Assembly (NCBI GenBank): GCA_026315105.1
Contig: CM048750.1
Coordinates: 168,792,549-168,856,548 of the forward strand
Source: Locusta migratoria
Lineage: Eukaryota > Arthropoda > Insecta > Orthoptera > Acrididae
Direction of reading: 5' to 3'
Length of the DNA stretch: 64,000 bases
Every line of letters begins with the position of its first letter. Position 1 is the first letter of the stretch. The notes under the pieces are model-generated. The model made no database searches. It was not told the origin of the DNA and saw only the letters and a list, made by a program, of their open reading frames with translations. Made by a program: the position numbers and the translations under genes. This document shows positions 11,205-20,775 of the stretch, in pieces.

Positions 11205-11345
11205 GGGTCTCGGATATGTTGTAGAGAGGCATACCCTGAGTATGAGGCTGTTCGCTTTTCTAGCGACGGGCCTTGGTTTTCGAGAAAATTAATGTTGAAG
11301 TTCACTGTGCGATGTAAGACACGTAACGTTAGCCATTTCCATACA
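11205..11345. repeat. dispersed repeat, inverted relative to 12575-12705
   Basis: The reverse complement of this block is present at about 12575-12705. Shared parts include AACGTTAC, GTCTTACA, GAACTTCAACAT and ATTTTCTCGA. The two copies have clearly diverged. They could be two copies of one dispersed repeat or the arms of an old 1.5-kb foldback element. No coding content is seen. Confidence 0.55.
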
Positions 11346-11349
11346 AATG

Positions 11350-12345
11350 ATGTGAAAAACTCCACAAGGTTCATCTCAAACAGAGTTCGTACTGTGAACA
11401 TTACCATGTTGTAAACACTTTGGCGCACACACTTATGTGCAGAGATACATTTCAGATGTGGAAATGGACGAGGAAAAAACTATCTAGTATCAACAGTACT
11501 TCTGAGAGTGTAACAACAATTAGACTTATCCTGTGGCCGGAGTGGCATATATTTGCAAGAGCAAAAAACAACAGCTATGCATGGATTACGAACAATATAT
11601 AAGGGAAGAACATCATAACTTCCGGAAATACTCAAAGTATAAAAAAATTGTACAAACCTTTTTGCTCCACACATTTCCTTAATGATTTGGGAGTTTATTT
11701 AAATTTATCGGTCGCGCCAAACGAGAGAAAGCGCTTACTCCGACACAACAAATTTTGAGATAATTTAAAGAACACAAGGAAAAGGTAAATGGAAGAGAAA
11801 TTCAAATTGATAAATTCTAAATAAGCGATACACACGGTACGAAGGAATACACGAAGGAATGGTTTTTCATGGCAGCGTATGTAGCAAATGTTAGGTTACT
11901 ACGAGAATTCAAACTCAGCAAAGAGACAGATAGGGGCGTAGGACACGATACCAAGCTTAATGCCTCGGGACTACAAGAAGGATATGAACCACCTGAAGAC
12001 GAGCTCTGAGTGAGGACAGTCTACTGCGAAGACGACAGGAAAATAAACAAGTAAGAATAACTATATACCACTGACACCCAGTATATTAACCAAGGAGAAG
12101 TTTTACTTACCTTCATAAATTCTTTGAAAGCGACAAAAAAGAGAAAAAAGAAGCGTAGTGATAACGTTACGGTCTACAGCTGATGTCGTGTTCGAGATCT
12201 GTCGTGCTTTGTCTTTAATAAGAATACTCCGACGTTTTTCCATTTTATTTTACAGAATATCAACAAACAGTGTACATTGTGTGAAATTAGTAAGAAATAT
12301 TGAGTTTTGTAGTAGTAATTTAATTTTACGTCACTAATACAAAAT
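11350..12345. other. unassigned stretch
   Basis: Short frames on both strands lack recognisable motifs, and no microsatellite or SINE is present. Confidence 0.3.
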
Positions 12346-12346
12346 C

Positions 12347-12544
12347 TTACTCGCTATCGCCGGCATCGTTTGCTATGCCACAAAAGAAATCCGGATGATA
12401 TTTGTCGTATAAGCAACCGAAAGGCAATGGTTTATAACACCAAGCACATTTCATAAAAGTTATTGTCTTGCAGACGCACAGAGTTTTGAAGAGCAATACC
12501 GGAAAACATTGTTCATTTACATTAAAAAAAGAATTCCTTTTCAT
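12347..12544 (-). pseudogene. possible piggyBac C-terminal zinc-binding tail
   Basis: The 65-residue minus-strand frame ends with KTITFMKCAWCYKPLPFGCL followed by YDKYHPDF. The pattern KxTxxxCxxCxxPL-x-C-x-YH resembles the RING-like Cys/His tail of piggyBac transposases. The upstream catalytic domain is not visible. It may be a separate fragment from the 9-kb copy, since the strand is opposite. Moderate to low certainty. Confidence 0.4.
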
Positions 12545-12574
12545 CCATTTACTTTGATCCGCTCACTCAGTTGG

Positions 12575-12705
12575 AACATGGGTAACGTTACTTGTCTTAC
12601 AATACGCAATGAACTTCAACATCAATTTTCTCGAACACCAAAGACTGTCGCTAAAAAATGCGGATAAACTCTTACTCATTGTACGTCCTCTACAATATAC
12701 CCGAA
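12575..12705. repeat. inverted partner of the repeat at 11205-11345
   Basis: This is the reverse-complement copy of the block at 11205-11345, with clear divergence. Confidence 0.55.
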
Positions 12706-12709
12706 ATCA

Positions 12710-13720
12710 GTTATTTACACTTTTATCTGTCCCCTTGTTAGTGTGACCGCATCACATTAAACATCGGTGTATATAAGAGGGGGGCGGAGGTGGGGGCAAC
12801 TCACCCCCTCCCCTGCCGGAACAATAAATATAAAGAAAAAAGTTCGTTATCTGAATTATTTTAATGAATGAAGCATGATGACATCGCCGTGATAAACAGT
12901 CATATTTTCCTGTATCCTTGAACGGTGTGGGGTATTAGTACCGTAAAGTTCGTGTCAATTTTTTAATAGCTACATATTTTTATGATTTAATGTCAACAAT
13001 AAAAAGCTTGATCTCAGTAAAGTAAATAGTGTTTCAGCGCAAATTATTCTTTCAATATGAACAGCAAAACTGATAAAAATCATGGGGTATCTACTTAAAA
13101 TTACTTAATTTACATTTATATTAATCTGGCCCTATCTCCACTTCTCCATAAAAATATATGCTATCTCGCCACGGCATTAAAGCAATATGGTTTTAATATT
13201 TTATTTGTATTATGACAAGCCAACAAAGATATTGGTGATTATGTACATTTTGAAAGGTTTCCTTTGAGACGTGGTGTCTGATATTAAGATCCTATTATGG
13301 CAGTTTAATCTACCGCAACCGGTCATCTGAATAGAGGTTATAGGCCATCCAGACTGTTTTCCGTAATACATTCATATAACAGATCGTTCCCCAAGTATGA
13401 CAAACTTTTTGTAAAAGTTTTACTATTCATTTATTTATTTAAGAGGAAGAAAATAACCAGTAATGAATAATCCTAACTATGTAAAACTGGCCGCGATTTA
13501 TAGTAGTTCTGTCTGACATGAAGTGCCTGGGAAGTAAATAAAAAAATAAACAAAAACCTAAGTTCATTCGTGACGACAATTAAGAATTGGTTTCGCTGGA
13601 TACAAATAACAAGAACTCCAGATGAACATTACGTTTCTTCCTAAAGCAAGCCAATAACATAATCAATCTTTTTTACTCATGTATTCTAGGACAATCTACA
13701 CTAAACTAAGACCAGATGTT
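12710..13720. other. AT-rich stretch without recognised gene
   Basis: The stretch is AT-rich. A short G-rich tract at 12776-12800 is followed by a C-rich one. No supported feature is seen. Confidence 0.3.
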
Positions 13721-13731
13721 TAGAAAGCATA

Positions 13732-13776
13732 TACCATCTGTAGATGAATATATAATATTCTAAACCGGTAATGGTA
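13732..13776 (+). ncRNA. hammerhead-like RNA motif, best-paired copy
   Basis: All parts of a hammerhead fold can be read in order. Stem I is TACCAT (13732-13737) pairing perfectly with ATGGTA (13771-13776). The core is CTGTAGA (13738-13744; consensus CUGANGA, one change) plus one extra T. Stem II is GAATAT/ATATTC (13746-13751, 13755-13760) with an ATA loop. Then come TAAA (consensus GAAA), CC-GG as a minimal stem III, and a TA at the NUH cleavage position. Very short stem III is known in hammerheads of Penelope-like elements. The G-to-T change and the extra base suggest loss of activity. Confidence 0.5.
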
Positions 13777-13928
13777 CTTTATAAATAAAGTGTAATAAAA
13801 CCAATTGTGGCTGGCTGCTGTACTTCACCAACAACTTATTTCACATAACAGCTTTGTTCTCCGCCTCACGGATTACCGCCGTGCTTTCCAGAATGAAACT
13901 TTCACTCTGCAGCGGAGTGTGCGCTGAT

Positions 13929-14317
13929 ATGAAACTTCCTGGCACATTAAAATTGCGTGCCGGAACCGGGACTCGAACCTGGGACCTTTGCCTTTCGCGG
14001 GCAAGCGCACTACCGACTGTGCTATCCCGACACGACTCACAATGCCGCCTCACAACTTTACTTCCGCCAGTACCTCGCCTCCTACTTTCCAAACTTCAGT
14101 GAAGCTCTCCTGCGAACCATGCAGGACTAGCACTCCTGGAAGAAAGAAAGTTTGGAAAGTAGGAGGCGAGGTACTGGCGGAAGTAAAGTTGTGAGGCGGA
14201 ATCGTGAGTCGTGTCGGGATAGCACAGTGGGTAGTGCGCTTGCCCGCGAAAGGCAAAGGTCCCAGGTTCGAGTCCCGGTTCCGGCACGCAATTTTAATCT
14301 GCTAGGAAGTTTCATAC
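13929..14317. repeat. dimeric, inverted tRNA-like SINE (foldback)
   Basis: Two arms of about 170 bp, at roughly 13929-14100 (minus) and 14148-14317 (plus), are near-perfect reverse complements around a 47-bp spacer. Each arm carries a tRNA-like head with B box GGTTCGAGTCCCGG. The heads face outward and are followed by a short tail, GCAATTTTAATCTG. A second, more decayed copy of the family lies at 33301-34240. Flanking GCAGCGGAGTGTGCGCTGATATG at the left belongs to the same repeat. Open frames here are side effects of the repeat. Confidence 0.75.
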
Positions 14318-14329
14318 CGCTGTGCTGGT

Positions 14330-14835
14330 TGCGTTCGCCGCAAGGAGTAGCTTGACGTCGTCCCTTTAACGACACGCTGGTGAATCAGCCCTTCACACAC
14401 CTCAGTGGCACCAGCCGGCAGAGTGGAGGCGTCCAAGGTCAACTCCTGCCCAGTTGGGTGAGCGTCACACCCCGCGCACGTCAACCGACTTCCGCCATCA
14501 CGACCACCTCGTCGCGATGGGCGTGGGCCGCTCTGACGTCATCAGGGCTGCAACAGTTGAGCGTCTCCGGAAGAATACGTCGCTGGTGCAGGGCGGTGTC
14601 AGGGTAAGGTAATGGAGCTGCCAGTGATCGCCGGGGCTTAGGCGTCAGCGCCGATGGCCGCGCAAGCCGACACCTCAGCACTAGCAACTTAGCTGAGGGC
14701 TCCTGCAATTAACGTATAAACTGCCAAATTATAATTAAGCGACAAAAGAATTAACAACATTTTATATGAACTTAATACTTTGTACAGTTCCTTAATTTAT
14801 CAATATGCAGCAGAAAAGCGAATTAATATTTCATA
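14330..14835. other. moderately GC-rich unassigned stretch
   Basis: The stretch joins the dimeric SINE and the RTE fragment. Open frames on both strands are short and motif-free. Confidence 0.3.
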
Positions 14836-14837
14836 TT

Positions 14838-15345
14838 AAGGGCAAGAAAGGGACGCAAAGGTTGGGAAGGGAGTAAGACAGGGTTGTAGCCTTTCCCCAA
14901 TGTTGTTCAATCTGTATATTGAGCAGGCAGTGAATGAATGGAAGGAGAAATTTGGAGAGGGCATTACAGTGCAGGGAGACGAAATAAAAACATTGCGGTT
15001 TGCCGATGACATATTAATTCTGTCAGAGACCGCAAAAGATCTGGAAGAGCAATTGAAGGAAATGGACAGTGTCTTGAAAGGAAGAAATAAGATGAACATT
15101 AACAAGAGTAAAACGAAGGTAATGGAATGCAATGTCAGAAAATCAGGCGTTGTTGAAGGAATTGTCAACTTGGCATTAGAAGGAAGCGTGTGGGGTAAAA
15201 ATCGTAGAGGGAGACCAAGGGACGAATATAGTAAGCAGATTCAAATGGATGTAGGTTGCCGAACGTATTCTCAGGTGAAGAGACTTGCACAGGACAGGGT
15301 AGCGTGGAGAGCTGCATCAAACCAGTCTGCGGACTGAAGACCACA
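14838..15345 (+). pseudogene. RTE/BovB-type LINE 3' part with in-frame internal deletion
   Basis: The frame at 14900-15337 is open and carries reverse transcriptase box 4-5 (GKGVRQGCSLSPMLFNLYIE, then the catalytic RFADDILILSE). It runs to KVMECNVRKSG and then jumps directly to IVNLALEGSVWGKNRRGRPR, ending QDRVAWRAASNQSAD and stop at 15335-15337. In the related copies a long thumb segment (including the CYRRMMKIRW block seen at 45.6 kb) lies between these two points. So well over 100 residues were removed without breaking the frame. The 3' end is ACCACAACAAGAAC. Confidence 0.8.
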
Positions 15346-15470
15346 ACAAGAACATTTTTGTCACTTTCGAGAAAGCTTTATATACAGTGTACTTGTTGCC
15401 TCTTTAATCCTGTGATTCTACTGCGAATTTTATGTACCATTTGTATTTGTATTCTTAACTATTACCTGTA

Positions 15471-15523
15471 CAGATATCTGAAGAAGGGCAATAATTGTTC
15501 GAAACCGGTTGTAAATAAATCTG
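15471..15523 (+). ncRNA. hammerhead-like RNA motif with intact core
   Basis: The core CTGAAGA (15478-15484) matches CUGANGA exactly. After one extra A comes stem II, GGGCAA/TTGTTC, with loop TAA (15486-15500). Then GAAA (15501-15504), CCGG as minimal stem III, and TT at the cleavage position (NUU is allowed). CAGAT (15471-15475) can pair with ATCTG (15519-15523) as an interrupted stem I. The core bases are all present, so this copy is the best candidate for activity, apart from the extra base. Confidence 0.45.
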
Positions 15524-15529
15524 CAACAT

Positions 15530-16335
15530 TGCAACTGGTGGATGTTTACTTTTACAACATTCCAACCAACCAAAAATTTTATTTATTTATTTCAAATACA
15601 GTAGACGATAGGACGTTACTTGCTGTTGTATACCAGGAAAATGCGCTTTATTTTGCTTTCCTTTACTAGGCTTTGTCTACACGGCCAAGTAAGAGGATAG
15701 GAAGCTCTGATCAGAGATATTCATGTGAAACTGGAGTAATTTTCTTAATATTGGTGCAGATTTGGACACATTTTGCTGGAAGATGGACGTTATTACTGGT
15801 AATGAAGAACAGCCCAGTGAACATGTTAATAATAGTCAAAACGACTGTTGACGAGTGAGATTTTACATATGTGTATCAAGAACAATTAATAATCAAAAAT
15901 CAGTTTCACTCCTGAACTAAAATATCTTAGAAAGTAAAAAAAAAAAAAATAAATAAAAACAAGTAAATCTTTAAGTTAAAACTTTATTTCCGTAAAGTAA
16001 AACTCATTGTAATTTCTAATTCTCTTCGAAACATCACTTGTTCCTCAGATATAGTCTCGGCATCACTTTTATGGAGGTAGGTCTGGAATGTGCAGGGACT
16101 CGTGACGCTGGAAGAACAAACATGTCTTAGAATAATACATGAAGCTCGTTATCAAGTAAGTTCAGATAACTGAAATCCATGGACCCTATTACGCCATGTG
16201 GTTATGAACAAGTCTAGTCAAGAGATAGTCTATAATGACACGTGGATTTCATCAATGTTAGTTAAGTATTTCGCCACAACTGAATGTGGCTTCAGCGGTA
16301 AAACACATTAATGGAATTACCTGGTCATTTGCAAC
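15530..16335. other. unassigned stretch
   Basis: AT-rich sequence with an A run at 15937-15950. No motif-bearing frame is seen. Confidence 0.3.
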
Positions 16336-16337
16336 GA

Positions 16338-16489
16338 GCCGCCATGGAGCGGTCTAAGGCACCTTGTTGAGGAACACACGGTTGATCGCCGTGAGATTCG
16401 CTGGAGATTCGAGTCCTTCTGGGGCATGGGTGTATGTGTGTTGTCCTTAGGTTAGTTTAAGTAGTTTATAAGTCTAGGGACTGATGACC
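16338..16489 (+). mobile_element. SINE family B, interrupted by a family A SINE
   Basis: A family B head (GAGCCGCCATGGAGCGGTCTAAGG, B box GATTCGAGTCC) is followed by GGGGCATGGGTGTATG and the shared body up to GGGACTGATGACC. The body is then cut by a family A element. It resumes at 16690 with ACTGATGACCATAGC before becoming unrecognisable. Confidence 0.75.
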
Positions 16490-16689
16490 GCCGGCCGCGG
16501 TGGCCGAGGAGACTGAGGCGCTCCAGTCACGGTCTGCACGGCCACTACGGTCGGGGGTTCGAATCCCCCCTCGGGCATGGATATTTGTGCCGTCCTTAGT
16601 CTTAGTTAGTTCATAAGTAGTTTGTAAGTTTAGGGACTGATGATCCCGTAGTTAAGTCCCATAGACTATACAAACATTTGAACATTTGA
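16490..16689 (+). mobile_element. SINE family A inserted in SINE family B
   Basis: A near-complete family A copy with a GCCGGCCGCGGTGGCCGAGG head, B box GGGTTCGAATCCCCCC, and tail AACATTTGA. The 10-bp duplication ACTGATGACC at 16480-16489 and 16690-16699 is itself part of the family B body. This proves the order: B first, then A. Confidence 0.9.
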
Positions 16690-16900
16690 ACTGATGACCA
16701 TAGCAACTTGTTGCAATTAATAAACGACAGAAGCAATATCGTATACCTTGATGTACTGTTGAATCAGTAACAACTAATGAGCACAGTGTCATATCTAGCA
16801 TATTACCTCATGTGCAACACCAATCATTTCTTCTTCCTAAAGAACTATGTTATACCAACTGAATCTTCTACTGCAACAGTACGTTCTTCCTTACTCTTTT

Positions 16901-17103
16901 CGCCGTCCGCGGTGACCGAGCGGTCTGCGGCGCGCCAGTCACGGTCTGCACGGCCACTACGGCCGGGGGTTCGAATGCCCCCTCGGGCATGGATATTTGT
17001 GCCGTCCTTAGTATTAGCTAGTTCGTAAGTATTTTCTAAGTTTAGGGACTGATGATACCGTAGTTAAGTCCCATAAGCTCTACAAGCATTTGTAAATGTT
17101 TTG
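16901..17103 (+). mobile_element. SINE family A
   Basis: Family A head and body. The flanking duplication TTACTCTTTT lies at 16891-16900 and 17104-17113. A few substitutions in the head and body mark it as older than the 16.49-kb copy. Confidence 0.85.
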
Positions 17104-17159
17104 TTACTCTTTTAAATGACAAACGAAGCAAAGGTGTCGTTCCATTGTAAGAACACTTA

Positions 17160-17620
17160 GAAAATGGAATATTTCTGCTAAAGAAACTGCCTACGCTACA
17201 CTTGTCCGTCAAATTTTGGAGTAATATTTCTCAATGTACGAACCTCATCAGATGGGACTGACGGAGGACATAGGAAAGGTTCAGAAAAGAGCAACTCTTT
17301 TTGTATTGTCGCGATGCAGGGGAAAGTGTGTCGCGCAGAAGATACACGAGTTGGAGTGGAAATCATTGTGGCGAGATCCGTTATGCGAAAGTTCTTTTAC
17401 CAGCTTTCTCACCCTATGACGAAAATATTTTGTTAGTACCAACCTACACAAGTAAATATGATCATCATAATAAAATAAGAGAAATAATATCGAATGCCAG
17501 AAGTTTTATGTGTTCCTTTTTCCATGCGCTGTTAGGAAATGGATAGGCAGAGAAATAGTCTGAAAGGGATTAGATGAACCCTCAGTCACGAACTTAAATG
17601 TGACATGTAGAGCAAATATG
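17160..17620 (+). pseudogene. CR1-type LINE, 3' coding remnant
   Basis: The translation includes PHQMGLTEDIGKVQKRATLF, IHELEWKSLW and, after a frameshift, PTYTSKYDHHNKIREIISNA. These correspond in order to the C-terminal blocks of the CR1 copy at 20.9-21.8 kb (PQQISLKEDIEAVQRRAARF, LNWGSLEERR, PTYISRKDHKDKIREI). The reverse transcriptase core is lost. It is decayed and non-coding now. Confidence 0.65.
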
Positions 17621-17629
17621 TGGATATAT

Positions 17630-18480
17630 TACTATTGAGGACTGAATCAATTCCAAGTAGTTTAGTAAAGACATGTGTAGAGATTTGAATCTGAAACAGT
17701 CTGAAATTCAGAAATGCTGTACTACGTTCTTTACAGAAGTATTTCCATTAGGACTAACGTAACATCATACTAAATTCGCAGTCCTGCTTGCTGAACAAAA
17801 TAATTTATCTTACACTTCACGTACTGTCAAGCATTTATGATAGTTTGGATGTGAGAAAAGAAAGAAACATTGATAAAATAACCAACTTACAGGCATTTAC
17901 AGACAAGAAACCTCCGAGTGCCTACGCGCCAAGTAACGTTAAACTTCATCTCATGACAATACACCCGTTCTTATACAATTCAGTGTACCATTACTGGTTT
18001 TGACTTGGGGCAGACATTAACGACTTTCTTGTTAGCATCAGAAACACAGGAGAAATTTATTCTGTGTCTACGCATAAAACGATCATTAACCACATGAAAT
18101 GAAAGAAGATCATATGTGCTATAGCAGCGAATTAATACAAAAATATAAGATATAACAAAAAATTCAAGTTATGAGTAACAGGCACCTTTCAGTGTTACCT
18201 GGAATTGCTAGCTTCCTTTCTACAATCGCCCTCTTCGCTGCAGGTGAATTCTTCAAAATACACATTCTAGGTGAAAAAAGTTCCCATATTCTTATTACTA
18301 GAGTAGTTTTCTCTCTGAGTTACACGAGGATCATACGGCTATCACACTTATCGTGACCATCTATACTTCCGGCAAAATATCCAGTCACTACAAGATTTTG
18401 AACAATCACTGCTCTATATTTAAAACGTGTTTTCTCTTCCCTACCCTCCCCGTATTATTTATGGCCCTCCGTCCCTTCCC
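17630..18480. other. AT-rich stretch without recognised gene
   Basis: Several short plus-strand frames (17788-18003, 18171-18356) lack motifs. Nothing is supported. Confidence 0.3.
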
Positions 18481-18484
18481 CCCT

Positions 18485-18544
18485 CTCCTTCTCCCCTTTC
18501 TCTCTCTCTGTGTGTGTGCGCGCGCACGCAGCTTTTTTTTTTTT

Positions 18545-18585
<41 letters not shown>

Positions 18586-18586
18586 G
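18485..18586. repeat. compound low-complexity tract
   Basis: A pyrimidine-rich run (CT)n passes into (TG)n, CGCGCGC and two long T tracts at 18532-18585. Frames predicted across it encode only poly-Lys or poly-Phe. Confidence 0.9.
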
Positions 18587-18663
18587 CGTTTTTGTATCAT
18601 CAGCTATTTCATTTGAAAAGCTTTCTGCTTTGTTTTTGTCATACTCGTATTGCTTACATTTAT

Positions 18664-19044
18664 TTGAATGTGGAAGAAAGTACCAGCAGCTGTATGGAAA
18701 ATATTTATTTAATTTCGGGCGACCGCTTCGGTGCTACAATCACACTATCTTTATGCCCCCGTTGTGCAACTGTAATTGATAGCACATTTGAAAGGGGTAG
18801 CCTTTAACAATGGTAGCCGTAAATTTCTTAGTCTGTTCATGTCAAAACTCGACGACGCGTTTTTGACATGAACAGACTAAGAAATTTACGGCTGCAGGTG
18901 TTAACGGTTACCCTTTTCAAATGTGCTATCAATTACAGTTGCACAACGGGACCTGAAGATGGTGCGATTGTTACACCGAAACCAGGCGAAAGAAATTAAA
19001 TAAATATTTTCTATACAGCTGCTGGTACTTTCTTCCACATTCAA
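18664..19044. repeat. 381-bp palindrome with hammerhead-like motifs in both arms
   Basis: The left end TTGAATGTGGAAGAAAGTAC matches the right end in reverse complement. The arms pair along their length around a centre at about 18845-18862. The right arm carries CTGAAGA (18953-18959), T, stem GGTG/CACC, GAAA (18978-18981), CC-A-GG. The left arm carries the same motif on the minus strand, with a decayed first half but a retained GGTC cleavage box. CGGG next to one core and CCCG next to the other could form stem I in the ancestor. Each arm alone is degenerate. Confidence 0.6.
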
Positions 19045-19310
19045 ATTTATCAGCTGTGTTCCAATCCTTCGATTATGGAGAGAATCAAGCTTACATTTAT
19101 CTCTTGTCATATATTCCATGTGACTTCATCACCTGTGAGACACTTCCCAGTGCTTTGTTTAGTTTTTACATAGATTTCTGGAAACTATCCTCTTCTCTTG
19201 AAGATTTATCCCATTTTACACTTTCTTTTTACGCAATCCTGAATGTTTCATATGTATATATATCAAACACAGTGAAGACAGACTATTTGTTACTTGGACA
19301 ATAACAATAA

Positions 19311-19502
19311 GCCGCGGTGGAGTAGCCGAGCGGTCTAAAGCGTCTCGCTGCGGAGCGTGCGGTTGCTCGCCGTGGAGGTTCGAGTCCTCCCTGGGGCATG
19401 GGTGTGTATGTTGTCCTTAGGTTAGTTTAGTTTAAGTAGTTTGTAAGCTACGGACTGATGACCACGCAGTTTGGTCCGATAGAATTACAAACATTTGAAA
19501 CA
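19311..19502 (+). mobile_element. SINE family B, complete with target-site duplication
   Basis: The head has A box TAGCCGAGCGGTCTAAAG and B box GGTTCGAGTCC. The body follows, through GGACTGATGACCACGCAG to the tail CAAACATTTGAAAC. The 11-bp duplication AATAACAATAA lies at 19300-19310 and 19503-19513. Confidence 0.9.
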
Positions 19503-19514
19503 AATAACAATAAT

Positions 19515-20130
19515 TTTCTCGTAGTTGCTAACATTCTTGTAGTTTTCTAAGTATCTGTTTTAATTTTAGAAACGGCTGTGTCGCTACCTACTGCTTCTTT
19601 TACGATAATGAACTTGTTTCTCACTGTGGTCTCTTACACCTTCCCACTGTTAAATACACGTTAATAATGTAAATTTCCTATTTTCAGGAAGGTGAGTTTG
19701 TTACTATTTCGCTATCTATTTGACACAGAAACTACCTCGTCTACAATATGTAAAAGTCTCTAGCGACTGACGAGTGTCAAATCTTTATCCTTATTATGAT
19801 AGTGTATTACGTTTTTAGTCCCTGTTGTGTGCGTTTGTGTGCGAGAAGATGTATAAGCGGCTGATGATCCATTACGAAGTTGATTGTCCTCGAAATGAAA
19901 TTCAGCCATTACTTTCATTTTCCACAAAGTACTTATCCATACATTTACAAAAATGATGGGCAATACAACTTCCAACTGTAATATTACTAGTCTATTCGCA
20001 GTGGCTTATGAATATTACAACTCACCAGCTTCATGAATAATTTTTAAAGCGTCTTTCCCAACTTTATGAACACTCTCCGAAAGTGTGGAAGCTACTGGAT
20101 GTGACACAAAGGAAGTTTTCTGGAACCTCT
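19515..20130. other. unassigned stretch
   Basis: AT-rich sequence before the second GC-rich island. No supported gene or repeat. Confidence 0.3.
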
Positions 20131-20585
20131 CGGCTCCCGTTCCTCATTTCTCTCTCTGTGTTCCGAGCGGCGTCAGCAGGCCAGAGGGAGAAGCCTGCAG
20201 GAAGGCGAGAACAATGTCTGGCGCGTGCAAGGCGACGCCGCGCCGCGCCGGGGAGATCAAGGAATTGTCCCCGGAAATGAACTCGGTAATAGCTCCGAGT
20301 TTATCTGAAACGCAGGTCGTTCTTTTTAAGGGCGGGGGCACTGACCCCTGCTGGCAGAGCAGAAGAGAGGATCCAGATAAAGCCCCCACTGCCCGTGCCC
20401 GATACCCGTGGAGGGGGCGCCACAGCGAGAGGGTTAGGGACGCAGTAAATCGCGGAGCAGTTAAAAGCCAAATGAAGCCACCTCCTAGCGAAGAATGAAG
20501 GCCGCCCAGGCGAATTAAGTCCCGAGCGGGAGACAGTGGAGCGGAACGCACCATCGCTCACCCCGACACGCCCTTTGTGTCAGCT
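20130..20585. promoter_or_regulatory. GC-rich island, possible host regulatory DNA
   Basis: About 450 bp of GC- and CpG-rich sequence, including CGCCGCGCCGCGCCGG, lacks repeat signatures. It is followed at once by a (CT)n tract. Long overlapping open frames on both strands (20085-20498 and 20144-20554) disagree with each other and show no domain. A conserved regulatory element or promoter is an inference from composition alone. Confidence 0.35.
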
Positions 20586-20591
20586 AAACAC

Positions 20592-20593
<2 letters not shown>

Positions 20594-20645
<52 letters not shown>

Positions 20646-20660
20646 GTCTCTCTCTCTGTC
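20594..20660. repeat. (CT)n microsatellite
   Basis: A pyrimidine dinucleotide repeat of about 67 bp, slightly interrupted towards its right end. Confidence 0.95.
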
Positions 20661-20775
20661 TCCCTCTTTCCATCTTCATCCAACCCTCTGTCCCTCTCTA
20701 ACACATTCACACCAAATGCTCCCATATATTCGCAAAACGCATTTCATCTACGAGGCGCGTCCAGAAAGTAAGTTC

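Noticed and set aside
13841..14375. Several 60-83 residue frames in the dimeric SINE
   Set aside because: They are side effects of the repeat; the same peptides recur from the two inverted arms.
16490..16689. tRNA-Leu or tRNA-Ser gene
   Set aside because: The tRNA-like unit is followed by the SINE body and tail, has a degenerate anticodon arm, and has many copies in the window.
18406..18616. Open frames of poly-Lys or poly-Phe on both strands
   Set aside because: They are translations of the T tracts and the CT/GT low-complexity run.
20085..20561. Overlapping frames of about 136 residues on both strands in the GC island
   Set aside because: Opposite-strand frames of equal length without motifs are expected from stop-poor GC-rich DNA.
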